Shown one piece after another: positions 28,101 through 34,529 of a stretch of 64,000 bases of DNA. The number at the start of each line of letters is the position of its first letter. Position 1 is the first letter of the stretch. The translations under genes and the position numbers were made by a program. Origin of the DNA: Pteria penguin (taxonomy: Eukaryota; Mollusca; Bivalvia; Pterioida; Pteriidae); assembly GCA_035048485.1 (NCBI GenBank), contig CM068592.1, forward strand, positions 33,728,501-33,792,500. The letters are read 5' to 3'. The notes below the pieces were generated by a model, which saw only the letters and a list, made by a program, of their open reading frames with translations, had not been told where the DNA came from and did not search any database.

Positions 28101-31100
28101 ACTATGGACACAGAAGTAATAGACAGTAACATCAGTGGTACTGAACTGTCCAATACAAGTGACATCAACTGGAAACAGCGACAGGATAGTGACCCTATGT
28201 TGAGCGAATGGAAATATTTCGTAAGGATAGGAAGGAAACCAAAGATCGATCAACTGTCACAGAGTACAAATGGGTATTCCTTGTTGAAAAACTTCAAAAG
28301 TTTATTCATCGCAGATGACGTGCTGTACAGGCAGACAAAGGTCAACGGAGAAGAGAGAAAACAGTTAGTTTTGCCTAAATGTTATGTCAACGAGGTATTA
28401 GAACATCTTCACAACAGGTTTGGTCATCCAGGAAGGGAGAGAACCATGTCACTAATCAGGGACCGGTTTTATTGGAGTGGTATGTTTAAAGACACGGAGA
28501 ACTGGATTAAGAACTGCCAGAGATGTGTATGTCGTAAAACACCCACGAACCAGTGTGCGCCTCTCATTAACATCGAGACTACATATCCATTGGAGTTGGT
28601 CTGCATGGACTTCTTGACACTAGAACAGTCAAAAGGAGGATATCAACATATACTGGTGATAACTGACCACTTCACGAGATTTGCGCATGCAATACCAACA
28701 AAGAATCAAACGGCGAAAACAACAGCTGACGCTTTATTCAATAATTTTATTACATACTACGGCATACCAACAAGGATACATAGCGATCGTGGAGCTCAGT
28801 TTGAAGGAAATATCATTAAAGAGTTATGTAAAATCACAGGAATGAAAAAATCTAGAACAACGCCATACCACGCCATGGGAAACGGAATGACCGAACGCTT
28901 TAACAGATCACTTCTAGACATGCTAGGAACCTTAGAGCCAAATCAAAAACCAAATTGGAAATCCCATGTAGCACCACTGGTACATGCGTACAACTGTACT
29001 AGACATGAGAGTACAAACCAATCACCATATTACCTCATGTTTGGCAGAGAGCCAAGACTTCCAATCGACCTGGCCTTTGGTATTAATAATCAACATCAGA
29101 AAACCTTAACTAAATACATAGATGATTTAAGACAGAGAATGAAGAGGGCCTATGAAATTGCTACATCATCAGCAGCCCATGCTCGCACCAAACAGAAGGA
29201 AGGTTATGACATCAAAACCAAAGGTTCGAACATCAAAGAAGGAGACAGAGTACTAGTAAAGATTGTTACCTTTGATGGTAAACACAAAATAAAGGACAGG
29301 TGGGAGGAAGACATTTACGAAGTTGTACGGCAGCCAAACCCGAATATTCCGGTGTATGTGGTACAGAAGGAAAGCGGAGAAGGAAAGAAACGTACCCTGC
29401 ACAGAAACCTTTTACTTCCTATTGGTCACTTAGATGGATTTCAGAAACCTGAGGAAACAATAGTTGAAGAACAGAAAACATTAATACGGAACCATCCTGT
29501 CAATAACCCAATAGATAAAGATACCACTAGTGAATTTGAAAGTGATGAAGAAATGGAGGTACCGGTACCGGAAACAGCAGATACATACATCCCACATGAT
29601 GTACAGGATGAGAGTCAGGAGGGTACAAATGTTGGGGACGCTCAGCAAGTTGATGTATCAAACACAGTAGGTGTTGAGCATCAGCAGCCTTCAGCTGACA
29701 GTAATGAAAATACTCCACAGGATGTGGATACAGCAGGTGTTATAGAAAATACACCTGAGGAAGACATAACGCTAGTGGATGAGGATGACGCCGATGAACC
29801 ACCAAGGCGAAGCACAAGGCAGAGAACACAACCAGCATGGATGACCAGCGGAGAGTTTGTACAGAGTGTACATGAGCGTGATAAGGAGAAGTGGAAGGAG
29901 AAATATCAATGTCTCCAAAGTCTTTTAATTTCAGGAGCATGTAAAGGACATGAGAGGCAAGTCATTGATGCCATGATAGATTTTATGAAGCAGTGAACTT
30001 TAATGTCATATTCCATTCTACTTGTCTGTTTTGATATTGCATGTAAGATAGAACAGAAATTCTTCTTCATTGTATGTGTATCTTGTGGTATCACACACTG
30101 TGATGTTATGTACATATGTATACTTTACTGGTGATTTGTTAATCATTTGTGTAAGAAGGACATGTGAATGTGAATGATTTGCATATGTATTGATGCTCAA
30201 TGTATGCATAGATTATTGATGTTGTGATATTACATTGGACTTATGTATCACTGTCATGACATTGCTTAATGATACATGTTTAAATGATGTTCTTTTCTTA
30301 TGACCACTGCATTCAATTGTATATATCATATAACTGTATTTTAATTTCAGAATTCTACCATACAGAGATGACGGGGACGTCATTTTCCGGACGGGGGGAG
30401 TATGTGGTAGAGTGTGTTTTATGGGCGGAAAATGATTAAATTAATAAATTATATTTATGATACCTAATCGTTTTTTTTTTTATCATTTTCCGATATTCAG
30501 CAGTATTAGCACAGCATGTTCATTAACTGCATGATTTATATTTAAATTTACTAAAATGACGTTTACTAAGTAAAGAGTACATATGACCTTTGACATTTGA
30601 TATATATATAGACAATTTCATTGGTTGGTAATTTTTGGCGGTTTTTATGTGCGTGGACAGTGGTTAGTTAAAAAAAAACAACAAAGAGAGAGATCAAAAT
30701 GGTATACATGTACATGCATTATTATCCACTGTTCAACATATATTTGTGATCGTGTATGCCATAAACTTATCGGGACATAATCACACATATATACAGTAAG
30801 TTTACATTACTATTTATTCTTTTATCTCATATTTTCATAAGTTAATCCTTTCCTATAATCTTTGGTCAGAGAGCGCGAATGAGTGAATTTCTGTAATTTG
30901 TAATTGTAATTGTTGTTTAAAGTCAGCATGTCATAGTACGAGATGTTGTAAGGTGAATTTTATCATAGTAATAATTTTGAATGAATCAATGGTCTCAGTT
31001 CTGTATGTCGATATTATTTTGTATTCATTGTTTGCACAGGATCCATTGATGCTTTGTTGACACCTAGCTGAATTAAATATAGAGATCTTTGTACTAAGCC

Positions 31101-31940
31101 CAATTCCATAAATTGGTACGCATATGATTTACTCTGTTTATTATATCAGTACATCTGAAATCCTGGTATTATTAATGTTTATTACAGTGTTACAATTGTT
31201 GTCAGTAAGAGTTATTTCCCTTATTGAATCATACAATACAATACAATTATATTTATCTATATTCATGAAGTGAGTAAATCCATTCATGCATAAATTAACA
31301 TACCGTGTCAACTTGTTTGAGACTGTGACCATATATGTATTTTAATGCATAATTGTATATAAAATATACTTATTATTGTTTATAATATTTATTATAGAGC
31401 TTTCAATTCATATCTGGTTGGAACCTAGTAAATTATGAACCTACACCGCCGTGTTGGATAGTTTTATTTCAACATACCCGGCTATACTATGTCAACATTT
31501 CACTTCTTTTTTCTTATGTTAAATTCCTTCTTTCCATAACAAAAGTTGAACGTAATATAGTTTTCTTATTCAAATAATTTCGTTTGTTCATATATCTTTA
31601 TTGTAAAACAAGAACACTATACCTGGGGAACCTGAGAGATATTCAGGACAAGCTGTCCGGCATTCGTCAACTCCGTGGACTGTTCTTGACCTCCAGCATT
31701 TTGCAAAGTTGTCACGAGATCACATGTTAATGTCGTCATGTCGTAGAGAGCACTATCACACGAGGAGTGCAATATACATACTCTAGCGCATTGAACTAAA
31801 CCCAAAATTTTTTTCTCAGCGTAATTTATGTTCGTCGTTTCTAACAATGGAGTACTGGAGATAAATAAACCAATATCAATACTAATTGTTGAAACAGATG
31901 TTGTCAAAATCACAATTGTTACAAATATACAGATATACAT
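3326..31940 (-). CDS. Whole gene: secreted PAN-CCP(x6)-kringle protein, 10 exons
   Basis: Ten minus-strand exons can be joined: 31623-31940, 15512-15605, 14030-14203, 12882-13058, 11994-12167, 8893-9066, 8003-8176, 7039-7206, 4297-4415 and 3326-3430. Every junction has GT/AG, and the phases agree (0, then 1-1 through the CCP exons, then 0). The sum is 1,677 nt, 558 codons plus stop. Domain order is signal peptide, PAN/apple-like module, four-Cys linker, six CCP/sushi modules, C-terminal kringle. PAN plus kringle is known from plasminogen and HGF, but no trypsin-like domain is present here. CCP modules are typical of complement-type recognition proteins. An extracellular ligand- or glycan-binding role, possibly immune, is inference. 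I do not recognise a named orthologue. An extra exon hidden in the 16-kb intron 1 cannot be excluded. Confidence 0.85.
4297..4415 (-). CDS. Exon 9: kringle domain, first half
   Basis: 119 nt, entering in phase 1 and leaving in phase 0, acceptor ATAAACAG and donor GTAAAT. It encodes DCLP, then GLQYNGYLNVSVIGQPCLQW and ending SVWNQ. The Y-x-G ... G-x-PC-x-x-W pattern is the N-terminal half of a kringle. In known kringle genes one internal intron divides the domain in the same region, which supports joining it to exon 10. Confidence 0.85.
4712..4990 (+). mobile_element. 3' fragment of Penelope-like element
   Basis: AATGATATTCTGGATTATGA and the following TGATCTGACAATTTCTACC and GTTAGCAAGCGTAGGAGATG match the 3' end of the better fragment at 9.5-10.2 kb (same order, similar spacing, about 80 percent by eye). 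No coding part remains. Confidence 0.55.
6077..6850 (+). mobile_element. Penelope-like RT fragment, broken
   Basis: An open stretch at 6077-6421 shows YPKELKIKYTTESASSASYL, SLYDKRDDF, ITNFPFLRSNI and YGVFISQLIRYARAC. This block is common in invertebrate reverse transcriptases of the Penelope-like type. The frame is lost after YARAC. Later remnants (LRKFYG, then a stop) and the 3' block (GGGACGCTTATTCCTCCC) follow. It lies antisense in an intron of the CCP gene. Assignment to Penelope rather than another RT group is from memory of the motif and is moderate. Confidence 0.55.
7039..7206 (-). CDS. Exon 8: CCP/sushi domain 6
   Basis: 168 nt, phase 1-1, acceptor TTTTTAAG and donor GTAAAT. One CCP module: VTCDEPASVSHGSV, ITCIPGYYLIGGDS, IKCGIDGQWSP and VTC. 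It is the last CCP before the kringle. Confidence 0.88.
8003..8176 (-). CDS. Exon 7: CCP/sushi domain 5
   Basis: 174 nt, phase 1-1, acceptor CATTTCAG and donor GTGAGT. It translates to one CCP module: DCGAVPTYPNGIF, then IKCDEGYNVVEDSS, IKCQSNGTWTT and PCQ. It is interrupted by stops in neighbouring frames, so it does not appear as a long open frame. The splice sites and the CCP pattern identify it. Confidence 0.85.
8652..8714. repeat. (CT)n microsatellite
   Basis: About 31 CT units in an uninterrupted run, in a CCP-gene intron. Confidence 0.95.
8893..9066 (-). CDS. Exon 6: CCP/sushi domain 4
   Basis: 174 nt, phase 1-1, acceptor TTTCAAG and donor GTAAGT. One CCP module: VDCKEPEINIPHGQF, ITCEPDYIGKGNK, ITCKEDGQWSPTN and ASC. 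The 2.9-kb intron before it holds Penelope-like fragments and the 39-bp minisatellite. A CT microsatellite lies in the next intron. Confidence 0.88.
9198..9473. repeat. 39-bp minisatellite, about 7 copies
   Basis: The unit contains CTATGTTTATGTGAGCGTCA followed by CAGTAATGTAGCACTACTG. Variation is mainly at GCGTCAC/GTGTCAC/GCGCCAC. Because 39 is a multiple of three, both strands stay open, so the repetitive translations are artefacts. It abuts the Penelope-like fragment. Confidence 0.92.
9485..10200 (+). mobile_element. Penelope-like RT C-terminal fragment
   Basis: An open frame from about 9491 to the stop at 9898 encodes YPSELEVKETTESSNSTSYL, SLYDKRDDFNFAITNFPF, YGVFISQLIRYSRAC, and FYGRYETL near the end. 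It is truncated upstream by the 39-bp minisatellite at 9,198-9,473. The 3' non-coding block shares GTTGCTAGCAAACAGGAGAT with the other fragments. It is antisense in a CCP-gene intron and is the best-preserved copy in the window. Confidence 0.6.
10896..11290 (-). mobile_element. Penelope-like RT fragment, minus strand
   Basis: The minus-strand frame carries the RT catalytic block FRYIDDVLSVYKN, preceded by a degenerate QTIDIPVGT motif, then SLYHNRDGLNFHIVHFPY. It is the same family as the plus-strand fragments but a different, more diverged copy. It is the only one with the YIDD catalytic aspartates. Confidence 0.6.
11994..12167 (-). CDS. Exon 5: CCP/sushi domain 3
   Basis: 174 nt, phase 1-1, acceptor ATGATAG and donor GTAAGT. 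One CCP module: ADCGEVPIHPGGMF, LTCETGYNLVGNGS, IVCQADRMWTN and AGCQ. The four cysteines and the Trp are in canonical order. Confidence 0.88.
12349..12432 (-). repeat. Dispersed repeat, inverted copy of 1.18-1.26 kb
   Basis: Reverse complement of the block at 1,182-1,262 with few differences (shares CATGGAGCTATACAATACAT). Confidence 0.7.
12882..13058 (-). CDS. Exon 4: CCP/sushi domain 2
   Basis: 177 nt, phase 1-1, acceptor TTTATAG and donor GTAAGA. One CCP module: VDCKEPVLN, then LSCEDGYIKNGSG, IICQENGNWSE and ISC. All four cysteines and the Trp are present. A potential N-glycosylation site (NGS) lies in the GYxxNGS turn shared with domain 1. Confidence 0.88.
13104..13162. repeat. (TA)n microsatellite
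   Basis: About 29 uninterrupted TA units in the intron just upstream, in gene direction, of CCP exon 4. Confidence 0.95.
14030..14203 (-). CDS. Exon 3: CCP/sushi domain 1
   Basis: 174 nt, phase 1-1, acceptor GATAACAG and donor GTATGT. It encodes one whole CCP module: DCVPL at the start, NGSIHLTNG, VTVTCDVGYTLNGS, YFCNGEGIW and PVCE, that is four Cys and the diagnostic Trp before the last Cys. CCP modules of about 60 residues fold as a beta sandwich with C1-C3 and C2-C4 disulfides. Confidence 0.88.
14447..14702. mobile_element. MITE-like element with inverted termini
   Basis: TTCAGATCGAC at 14447 is mirrored by GTCGATCTGAA ending at 14702. The match continues inward for about 50 bp through CCAATCAGCGC and GCGAAGCT on both arms, with small indels. 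Total length is 256 bp and no transposase is present. No clear target-site duplication was found by eye. Confidence 0.7.
15512..15605 (-). CDS. Exon 2: short four-Cys linker
   Basis: The acceptor is CTTTCAG and the donor GTATGTG; the 94 nt change phase from 0 to 1. It encodes about 31 residues with four cysteines (PPECMNTLC, then RHQC, then TRC). It resembles the short Cys-rich stretches that follow PAN modules in invertebrate secreted proteins, but it is too small to assign to EGF or any other family. It joins exon 1 in frame across a 16-kb intron. Confidence 0.75.
16142..16272. repeat. Short minisatellite, about 5 units
   Basis: Tandem copies of TTCTGGATCACCTCAGATAT with an intervening TTCAGAYG, about 26 bp per unit, one unit shortened. 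Confidence 0.88.
17085..17560. repeat. Degenerate A/C-rich minisatellite, about 22 bp
   Basis: About 20 diverged copies of CCAACTCAGTAGTCCAAAAA with small indels. The high divergence suggests it is older than the arrays that follow. Confidence 0.85.
17966..19566. repeat. 48-bp minisatellite, about 33 copies
   Basis: The unit contains CTGATCCTCCAGCCGTCAGT then AACACCTAGATGGTTTTCCC and GGATAC. Period 48 is a multiple of three and the unit has no stop in some frames, so long open frames appear on both strands (up to 209 codons); these are not genes. Variants such as AAAACCTAAATATTTTCCAC recur about 144 bp apart, pointing to three-unit sub-repeats. It lies in intron 1 of the CCP gene. Confidence 0.95.
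19715..21921. repeat. 56-bp minisatellite, about 40 copies, with higher-order repeat
   Basis: The unit is GAGAGGAGAGGAGACATCTA, ACCGAGTAATATGAGAAAGG, CCGCCACGCAGATATA (56 bp), with a 51-bp variant missing one GAGAG. The block around 19,910-20,453 is repeated about 667 bp later (20,577-21,120): marker variants AAACGAG (20,131 and 20,798) and GGCTGCC (20,376 and 21,043) keep the exact offset, equal to eleven 56-bp units plus one 51-bp unit. The last units (after 21,590) are mostly the 51-bp type. Confidence 0.95.
22247..23330 (+). repeat. 5' LTR of Gypsy element
   Basis: 1,084 bp from TGTGGTAGAG to CCCGGCTATA. It contains an ATTGGTTGG (CCAAT-box-like) and a TATATATATAG candidate TATA box near 22,445. 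The minus-strand 63-codon frame inside is repeated in the other LTR and is not a gene. Confidence 0.95.
23333..23347 (+). other. tRNA primer-binding site
   Basis: TGGCGCCCAACGTGG lies 2 nt after the 5' LTR. It begins with the TGG that pairs with a tRNA CCA end. Which tRNA serves as primer is not certain. Confidence 0.85.
23348..24585 (+). other. Gypsy leader region
   Basis: 1.24 kb between the primer site and the gag start. Several short frames and an A-run near 24,419-24,436 are present, with no supported gene. It probably carries packaging signals (inference). Confidence 0.6.
24586..25737 (+). CDS. gag: Gag polyprotein of Gypsy element
   Basis: 383 codons from ATG to TAG. The middle (residues about 85-215) contains helices with FWKY/SIFGK-like capsid features of Gypsy gag (DLWKYQVDCL, YKLESIFGKI). 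After it come a Lys/Glu-rich coiled-coil-like part, an RG-rich stretch (RHRGRGYRHY), a nine-Gln tract from a CAA repeat, and a CCHC zinc knuckle at residues 347-360 (CYRCGQEGHLMIGC) for RNA packaging. The gag stop sits in the frameshift hairpin. The start is the first Met in the frame. Confidence 0.93.
   Translation: MSSEYTKEELDAIVEGFKEMGVKPKAGTKEDFQKWLLEFSKGAKPKTESTTAHPEGQNKLPTYFQPPRLPNFSGDKKGDVTFDLWKYQVDCLSKENHSESVIARSIRSSVKGEAARVIMRLGSDAKVSEIMYKLESIFGKIDTKSSVLSEFFSARQRDDEDVASWGCRLEDLMNKAIQLKQVKPSETNDMLRNMFYEGMLASLQDTTGHIFDKIADFDELRRAVRRKEEEMNKRKTQATGHVKAVKTTEAQSNLEELKAMVQKLSEDVIQMKKDIHEGKTNTESQRPTSQQTYYRGNRHRGRGYRHYNSGQGRGNYGQQQQQQQQQGYVPTYEEAQQAEGDNNGPVCYRCGQEGHLMIGCRVRLDHMAQPPLNQQRPMSRRGR
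25668..29996 (+). CDS. pol: Pol polyprotein: protease, RT, RNase H, integrase
   Basis: Open in the -1 frame relative to gag from 25668, overlapping gag by 70 nt. There is no ATG start near the overlap, so it is expected as a gag-pol fusion. Aspartic protease LLDTGS at 25842-25859. Reverse transcriptase with catalytic FLDD (DD at 27195-27200). RNase H with HTDAS (Asp at 27669). Integrase zinc module (H at 28410 and 28425, C at 28515 and 28524) and catalytic Asp 28608, Asp 28785, Glu 28893, a DD35E arrangement. A C-terminal GPY/F-like region (KDRWEEDIYEVV) is followed by an acidic tail with RRSTRQRTQPAWM. No stop or frameshift interrupts it. Confidence 0.95.
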   Translation, partial: SSFGPHGATSFKPTKAYVATRTIGRIHQQRLNNNINKRDLVGEACEIDLEINSVTTRALLDTGSTVSTIAASFYEEQFSSGKKITTFDSILELQCADGSALPYRGYIEADIKVPGLHNDKSYPCIFLVVEDTAYHKTVPLLIGTNILRVLREDVKADNGARYLQGTQLNTPWYLAFRCLTLREKELSRKGYKLGIVKSAETLKITIQPNSRKTIDGYVDRQTCYHDSCAMLQATSESAIPHDLDIVPTIVSYKYGLQHTIPVHICNVTTRTVTISPKAILCELQAVNLEEHPLHHESNDPQIDLIHIDTGNVTSEQYEDVKGFIHKNKDLFSWHDADIGHVTTVEHNIELLDETPFKERPRRIPPSMYQEVRDHLHQLLDAGIIRKSKSPFSSNVVLCRKKNNELRMCVDYRQLNNRTKKDAYALPIVEQILENLSGNSYFTVLDAKSGYHQVNIKEKHKERTAFTVGPLGFYEYNRMPFGLSNSPATYQRLMEECLGDLHLNICFIFLDDLIIFSRTYEEHMERLQLVFDKLRTAGLKLSPRKCNFLMERVKYVGHIVSRQGIETDPEKTERIKNWPTPKTPEEVRKFLGFCGYYRRFIQNFSQIAKPLTILMPIPKDKKTGKKTAMQKWVWATEQEEAFTKLKHLLSTPPILGFPNYSMPFELHTDASGLGLGAVLYQMQGGKKRVISYASRGLTKSEKNYPAHKMEFLALKWAVTEKFRDYLYGHIFTVYTDNNPLTYVLTSAKLDATGHRWLSELANFDFNILYRPGRNGQDADALSRINNQMELIEKDSVKAICHSIHNEGLVDSMTMDTEVIDSNISGTELSNTSDINWKQRQDSDPMLSEWKYFVRIGRKPKIDQLSQSTNGYSLLKNFKSLFIADDVLYRQTKVNGEERKQLVLPKCYVNEVLEHLHNRFGHPGRERTMSLIRDRFYWSGMFKDTENWIKNCQRCVCRKTPTNQCAPLINIETTYPLELVCMDFLTLEQSKGGYQHILVITDHFTRFAHAIPTKNQTAKTTADALFNNFITYYGIPTRIHSDRGAQFEGNIIKELCKITGMKKSRTTPYHAMGNGMTERFNRSLLDMLGTLEPNQKPNWKSHVAPLVHAYNCTRHESTNQSPYYLMFGREPRLPIDLAFGINNQHQKTLTKYIDDLRQRMKRAYEIATSSAAHARTKQKEGYDIKTKGSNIKEGDRVLVKIVTFDGKHKIKDRWEEDIYEVVRQPNPNIPVYVVQKESGEGKKRTLHRNLLLPIGHLDGFQKPEETIVEEQKTLIRNHPVNNPIDKDTTSEFESDEEMEVPVPETADTYIPHDVQDESQEGTNVGDAQQVDVSNTVGVEHQQPSADSNENTPQDVDTAGVIENTPEEDITLVDEDDADEPPRRSTRQRTQPAWMTSGEFVQSVHERDKEKWKEKYQCLQSLLISGACKGHERQVIDAMIDFMKQ
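25698..25738 (+). promoter_or_regulatory. -1 ribosomal frameshift signal at gag-pol junction
   Basis: TTTAAAC at 25698-25704 is in the gag frame as T TTA AAC, a canonical X XXY YYZ slippery heptamer. After a 9-nt spacer, CCTATGTC (25714-25721) can pair with GACGATAGG (25730-25738, one bulged G), with two more GC pairs inside. The gag TAG at 25735-25737 lies in the 3' arm. A -1 slip here enters the open pol frame directly. No pseudoknot partner was sought. Confidence 0.85.
30388..30400 (+). other. Polypurine tract
   Basis: CGGACGGGGGGAG, directly upstream (2 nt) of the 3' LTR, is the expected plus-strand primer site for reverse transcription. Confidence 0.8.
30403..31486 (+). repeat. 3' LTR of Gypsy element
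   Basis: 1,084 bp, matching the 5' LTR except for a T-run of 11 instead of 10 and a TTT instead of TTTT in the following ATGATTT region. Its right end is 136 bp from exon 1 of the CCP gene, and its promoter would point antisense across that exon. Confidence 0.95.
31623..31940 (-). CDS. Exon 1: signal peptide and PAN/apple-like module
   Basis: The ATG at 31938-31940 opens a 106-codon segment ending CCC CAG before a GTATAG donor (phase 0). Residues 1 to about 18 are hydrophobic (MYICIFVTIVILTT), as in a cleaved signal peptide. The rest holds an 'AEKKILGLVQCARVC' helix-like start and cysteines spaced C-x3-C-x5-C-x10-C, which matches the core of PAN/apple modules. The start is chosen because it directly precedes the signal peptide. 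The 3' LTR of the Gypsy element ends 136 bp beyond the donor. The PAN call is from motif spacing only. Confidence 0.8.
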
Positions 31941-33700
31941 TGTGTATTATTACTTCTGTCTCTCTTCTTGTATTTCGCAGAATGATGGATAAGTCGCTGT
32001 TACTTGATTGAAAAAGACTTCAAATGTTGCCAAAGTTGTTTTTTTTCCCATCTCAAGGGAATCCTACCTCTAAATTGAAATATCTTTACACATGAAAAGA
32101 AATTACTTTGAAAATCGTTAAAGGAATAACTAGTATTAAATATTTAGAATTATAAAGCTAAAAAAATCAATATATGCCTTTGCACGAAAATGTACACGTG
32201 AAGAATAGATGAACTTAAAAGATAGGGGTAGCCCCAATGACATTAAACATAGATGTAACAAGATATCAGCATGTAAGTAATGCATAATTTGTTTTGAATT
32301 AGAAAAACGATAATAGGTGTTGTTTAATTAGTCGGTGCAAGTCCTATGACGATGTAAAACTTAAGCTCTGAAACCTTAAGTACGAGGTGACCTAGGGGTG
32401 ATGGATTAATACAGGTAGAAAAGATACTGGTCTTCAGTGCAGTTATAAGTTAGTACCTGTGATACAAAATTCACTTTCTTGATCTGAAGAATACATCGGT
32501 ATCGAAGGTCAGTAACAGACACCGCCTAAGTAGTGCAGTTGTTCTGGCATTGACATTACATTCTATTATGCGATCCATGATAAGGGGACGACCATTTGAT
32601 TCTGAGAGGGGAAGGGCCAGGCACTTTTTGGAAATAAATATTTTGACCCTGAAAATGCTAGAAATAAAAATTCTGGCTTTGACTGAAATGAAAATAAATA
32701 TCTTGGCTGCTATCATGTACAAACACCAGATCATGGACATATAAAGCTGAAAGTTCTGTAGAAAACACGTTGATTTTTTTCAGGCTCGCTTCGTTCGCCA
32801 GATTGCTGCTTATACACATTTCAGCGGAATTTAGAGCATTAGACAAATCGTGCTATTCAATATGTTCAACAAAATTGTTGCTTTTTAAAAAAATATATTT
32901 GCATGTCCATTTTGAGGGGCAGACAGGGGACAAGGGCTCTACCATCTGCTTTCTGAGAGATTATCTCATCAGGTTCTTGTTCAGGATCATGTCATTCGCG
33001 TCCCCTTGCCTCGAATTTCCAATCCCTTTCCCTGACTTCCTCTCGTGTTGTTCGCCCCTCACTTTATATGATAGACACTGTGACCGATATGCTATCGTTA
33101 AAATGAATGGCCAAAGGGGTCTTAATTGAATTCGCCTCATCTCTCACCGAAGCACATATGCAAAGACGATGTTTAAATTAAATCATGTACATTTCAAAAC
33201 TTATGGTGGTCATATTTGTTGAGAGTGTTTCTTTCCTTGTAAGTTTTATTCAAATCAGAGCAACATAACATTCTTCAAATGATTTAACACATCTATCTAA
33301 ATATAAAATAAAAACAAACAAAACTTTAAAATGAGAACAAAAGTAAAGCCAACAAAAACATGTATCTTCACTTAAAATACATGTATATGATAACAATGGT
33401 AACAAGCTGTGTTTGTGAAACACTAATGCCCCCGGCGGTACCAAAGTCCGAAAAGTTATTTTTACCGTGAAGGTAATTGTCAAGGTCAAAAAGTAATCGC
33501 CTTTGGTGTCATTTGAAAGGACTTCATTAGATGAGTATGCATGTCAAATACGAAGTTTCTATCCACAAACACCCTCACACATACACACACACCTTTACAC
33601 AAACACATCCTCATGCAGTCACCCCCTCACACATCTACACATACGCATACACATACGGGCGTTTAAGATGAGGAGTCTAGTAGTAATGCAAATAAGATAC
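31941..33700. promoter_or_regulatory. Upstream region of the PAN-CCP-kringle gene, no gene seen
   Basis: It should contain the promoter of the minus-strand gene that starts at 31,940. I see no decisive TATA or initiator element. Short open frames near 32.5-33.1 kb have no recognisable motif. A copy of the dispersed GTGTTTGTGAAACAC repeat (reading plus) lies near 33,404-33,500. Confidence 0.4.
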
Positions 33701-33704
33701 TGAG

Positions 33705-34460
33705 CTATGTGCTACATGACAATTGTCTGGGTTGGATTCAGTCATGTGGTTGACGAGTTACGCACTACATGACAATTGCCTGGGTTGGATTCAGTTACGT
33801 GGTTGACGAGTTACGCACTACATGACGGTTGTCTGGGTTGGATTCAGTCACGTGGGTGACGAGTTACGCACTACATGACGGTTGTCTGGGTTGGATTCAG
33901 TCACGTGGTTGACGAGTTACGCACTACATGACGGTTGTCTGGGTTGGATTCAGTCACGTGGTTAACGAGTTACGCACTACATGACGGTTGCCTTGTTTGG
34001 ATTCAGTCACGTGGTTGACGAGCTATTCACTACATGACGGTTGCCTTGGTTGGATTCAGTCACGTGGTTGACGACCTATTCACTACATGACGGTTGCCTT
34101 GGTTGGATTCAGTCACGTGGTTGACGAGCTATTCACTACATGACGGTTGCCTTGGTTGGATTCAGTCACGTGGTTGACGAGCTATGCACTACATGACAAT
34201 AATCTCAGTTGGTTCGAGTCACGTACTTGACAAACCGCGCACTATATTACAATAATCTTGGTTGGATTCAGTCACGTGGTTGACAAGCAATACACTACAT
34301 GACGGCTGCCTGGGTTGGATTCAGTCACCTGGTTGTATGACTGTTGCCTGGGTTGGATTCAGTCACTTGGTTGACGAACTACGTACTGCATGACGGTTGC
34401 TAAGTTTGGAATCAGTCACGTGGTTCGATCATGAGCTACACACTATACGGCTGTTGTCTC
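33705..34460. repeat. 53-bp minisatellite with CACGTG in most units
   Basis: About 14 copies of a unit containing GACGAGTTACGCACTACATG, ACGGTTGTCTGGGTTGGATT and CAGTCACGTGGTT. Later copies diverge and some are shortened. Most units carry the palindromic E-box CACGTG. It lies about 1.8-2.5 kb upstream of the CCP gene start. Confidence 0.92.
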
Positions 34461-34529
34461 TGTTGGATTCAGTCACATGGTTGACAAGCTATACACTAGA
34501 TGACAATTGTTTCTGTTGCATTCAGTTAC

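Larger units (their letters stand above)
22247..31486 (+). mobile_element. Complete Ty3/Gypsy LTR retrotransposon
   Basis: 9.24 kb element in intron 1 of the CCP gene, antisense to it. Order: 5' LTR, primer site, 1.2-kb leader, gag, overlapping protease-RT-RNase H-integrase pol, polypurine tract, 3' LTR. RNase H before integrase is the Ty3/Gypsy order. Both reading frames are open and all catalytic residues are in place. About 400 bp separate pol from the 3' LTR, with no envelope-like frame. The two LTRs differ only by two 1-nt indels that I could see, so insertion was recent. No clean 5-bp target duplication is evident (GAACT on the left, CTATG on the right). Confidence 0.95.

Noticed and set aside
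29997..30400. Envelope gene between pol and the 3' LTR
   Set aside because: Only about 400 bp with no plus-strand frame of useful length, signal peptide or membrane segment.
22247..31486. Steamer, the bivalve leukaemia-associated retroelement
   Set aside because: Same superfamily, but the 1,084-bp LTRs and separate overlapping gag and pol frames do not fit what I recall of Steamer (short LTRs, single frame). No claim of a disease link.
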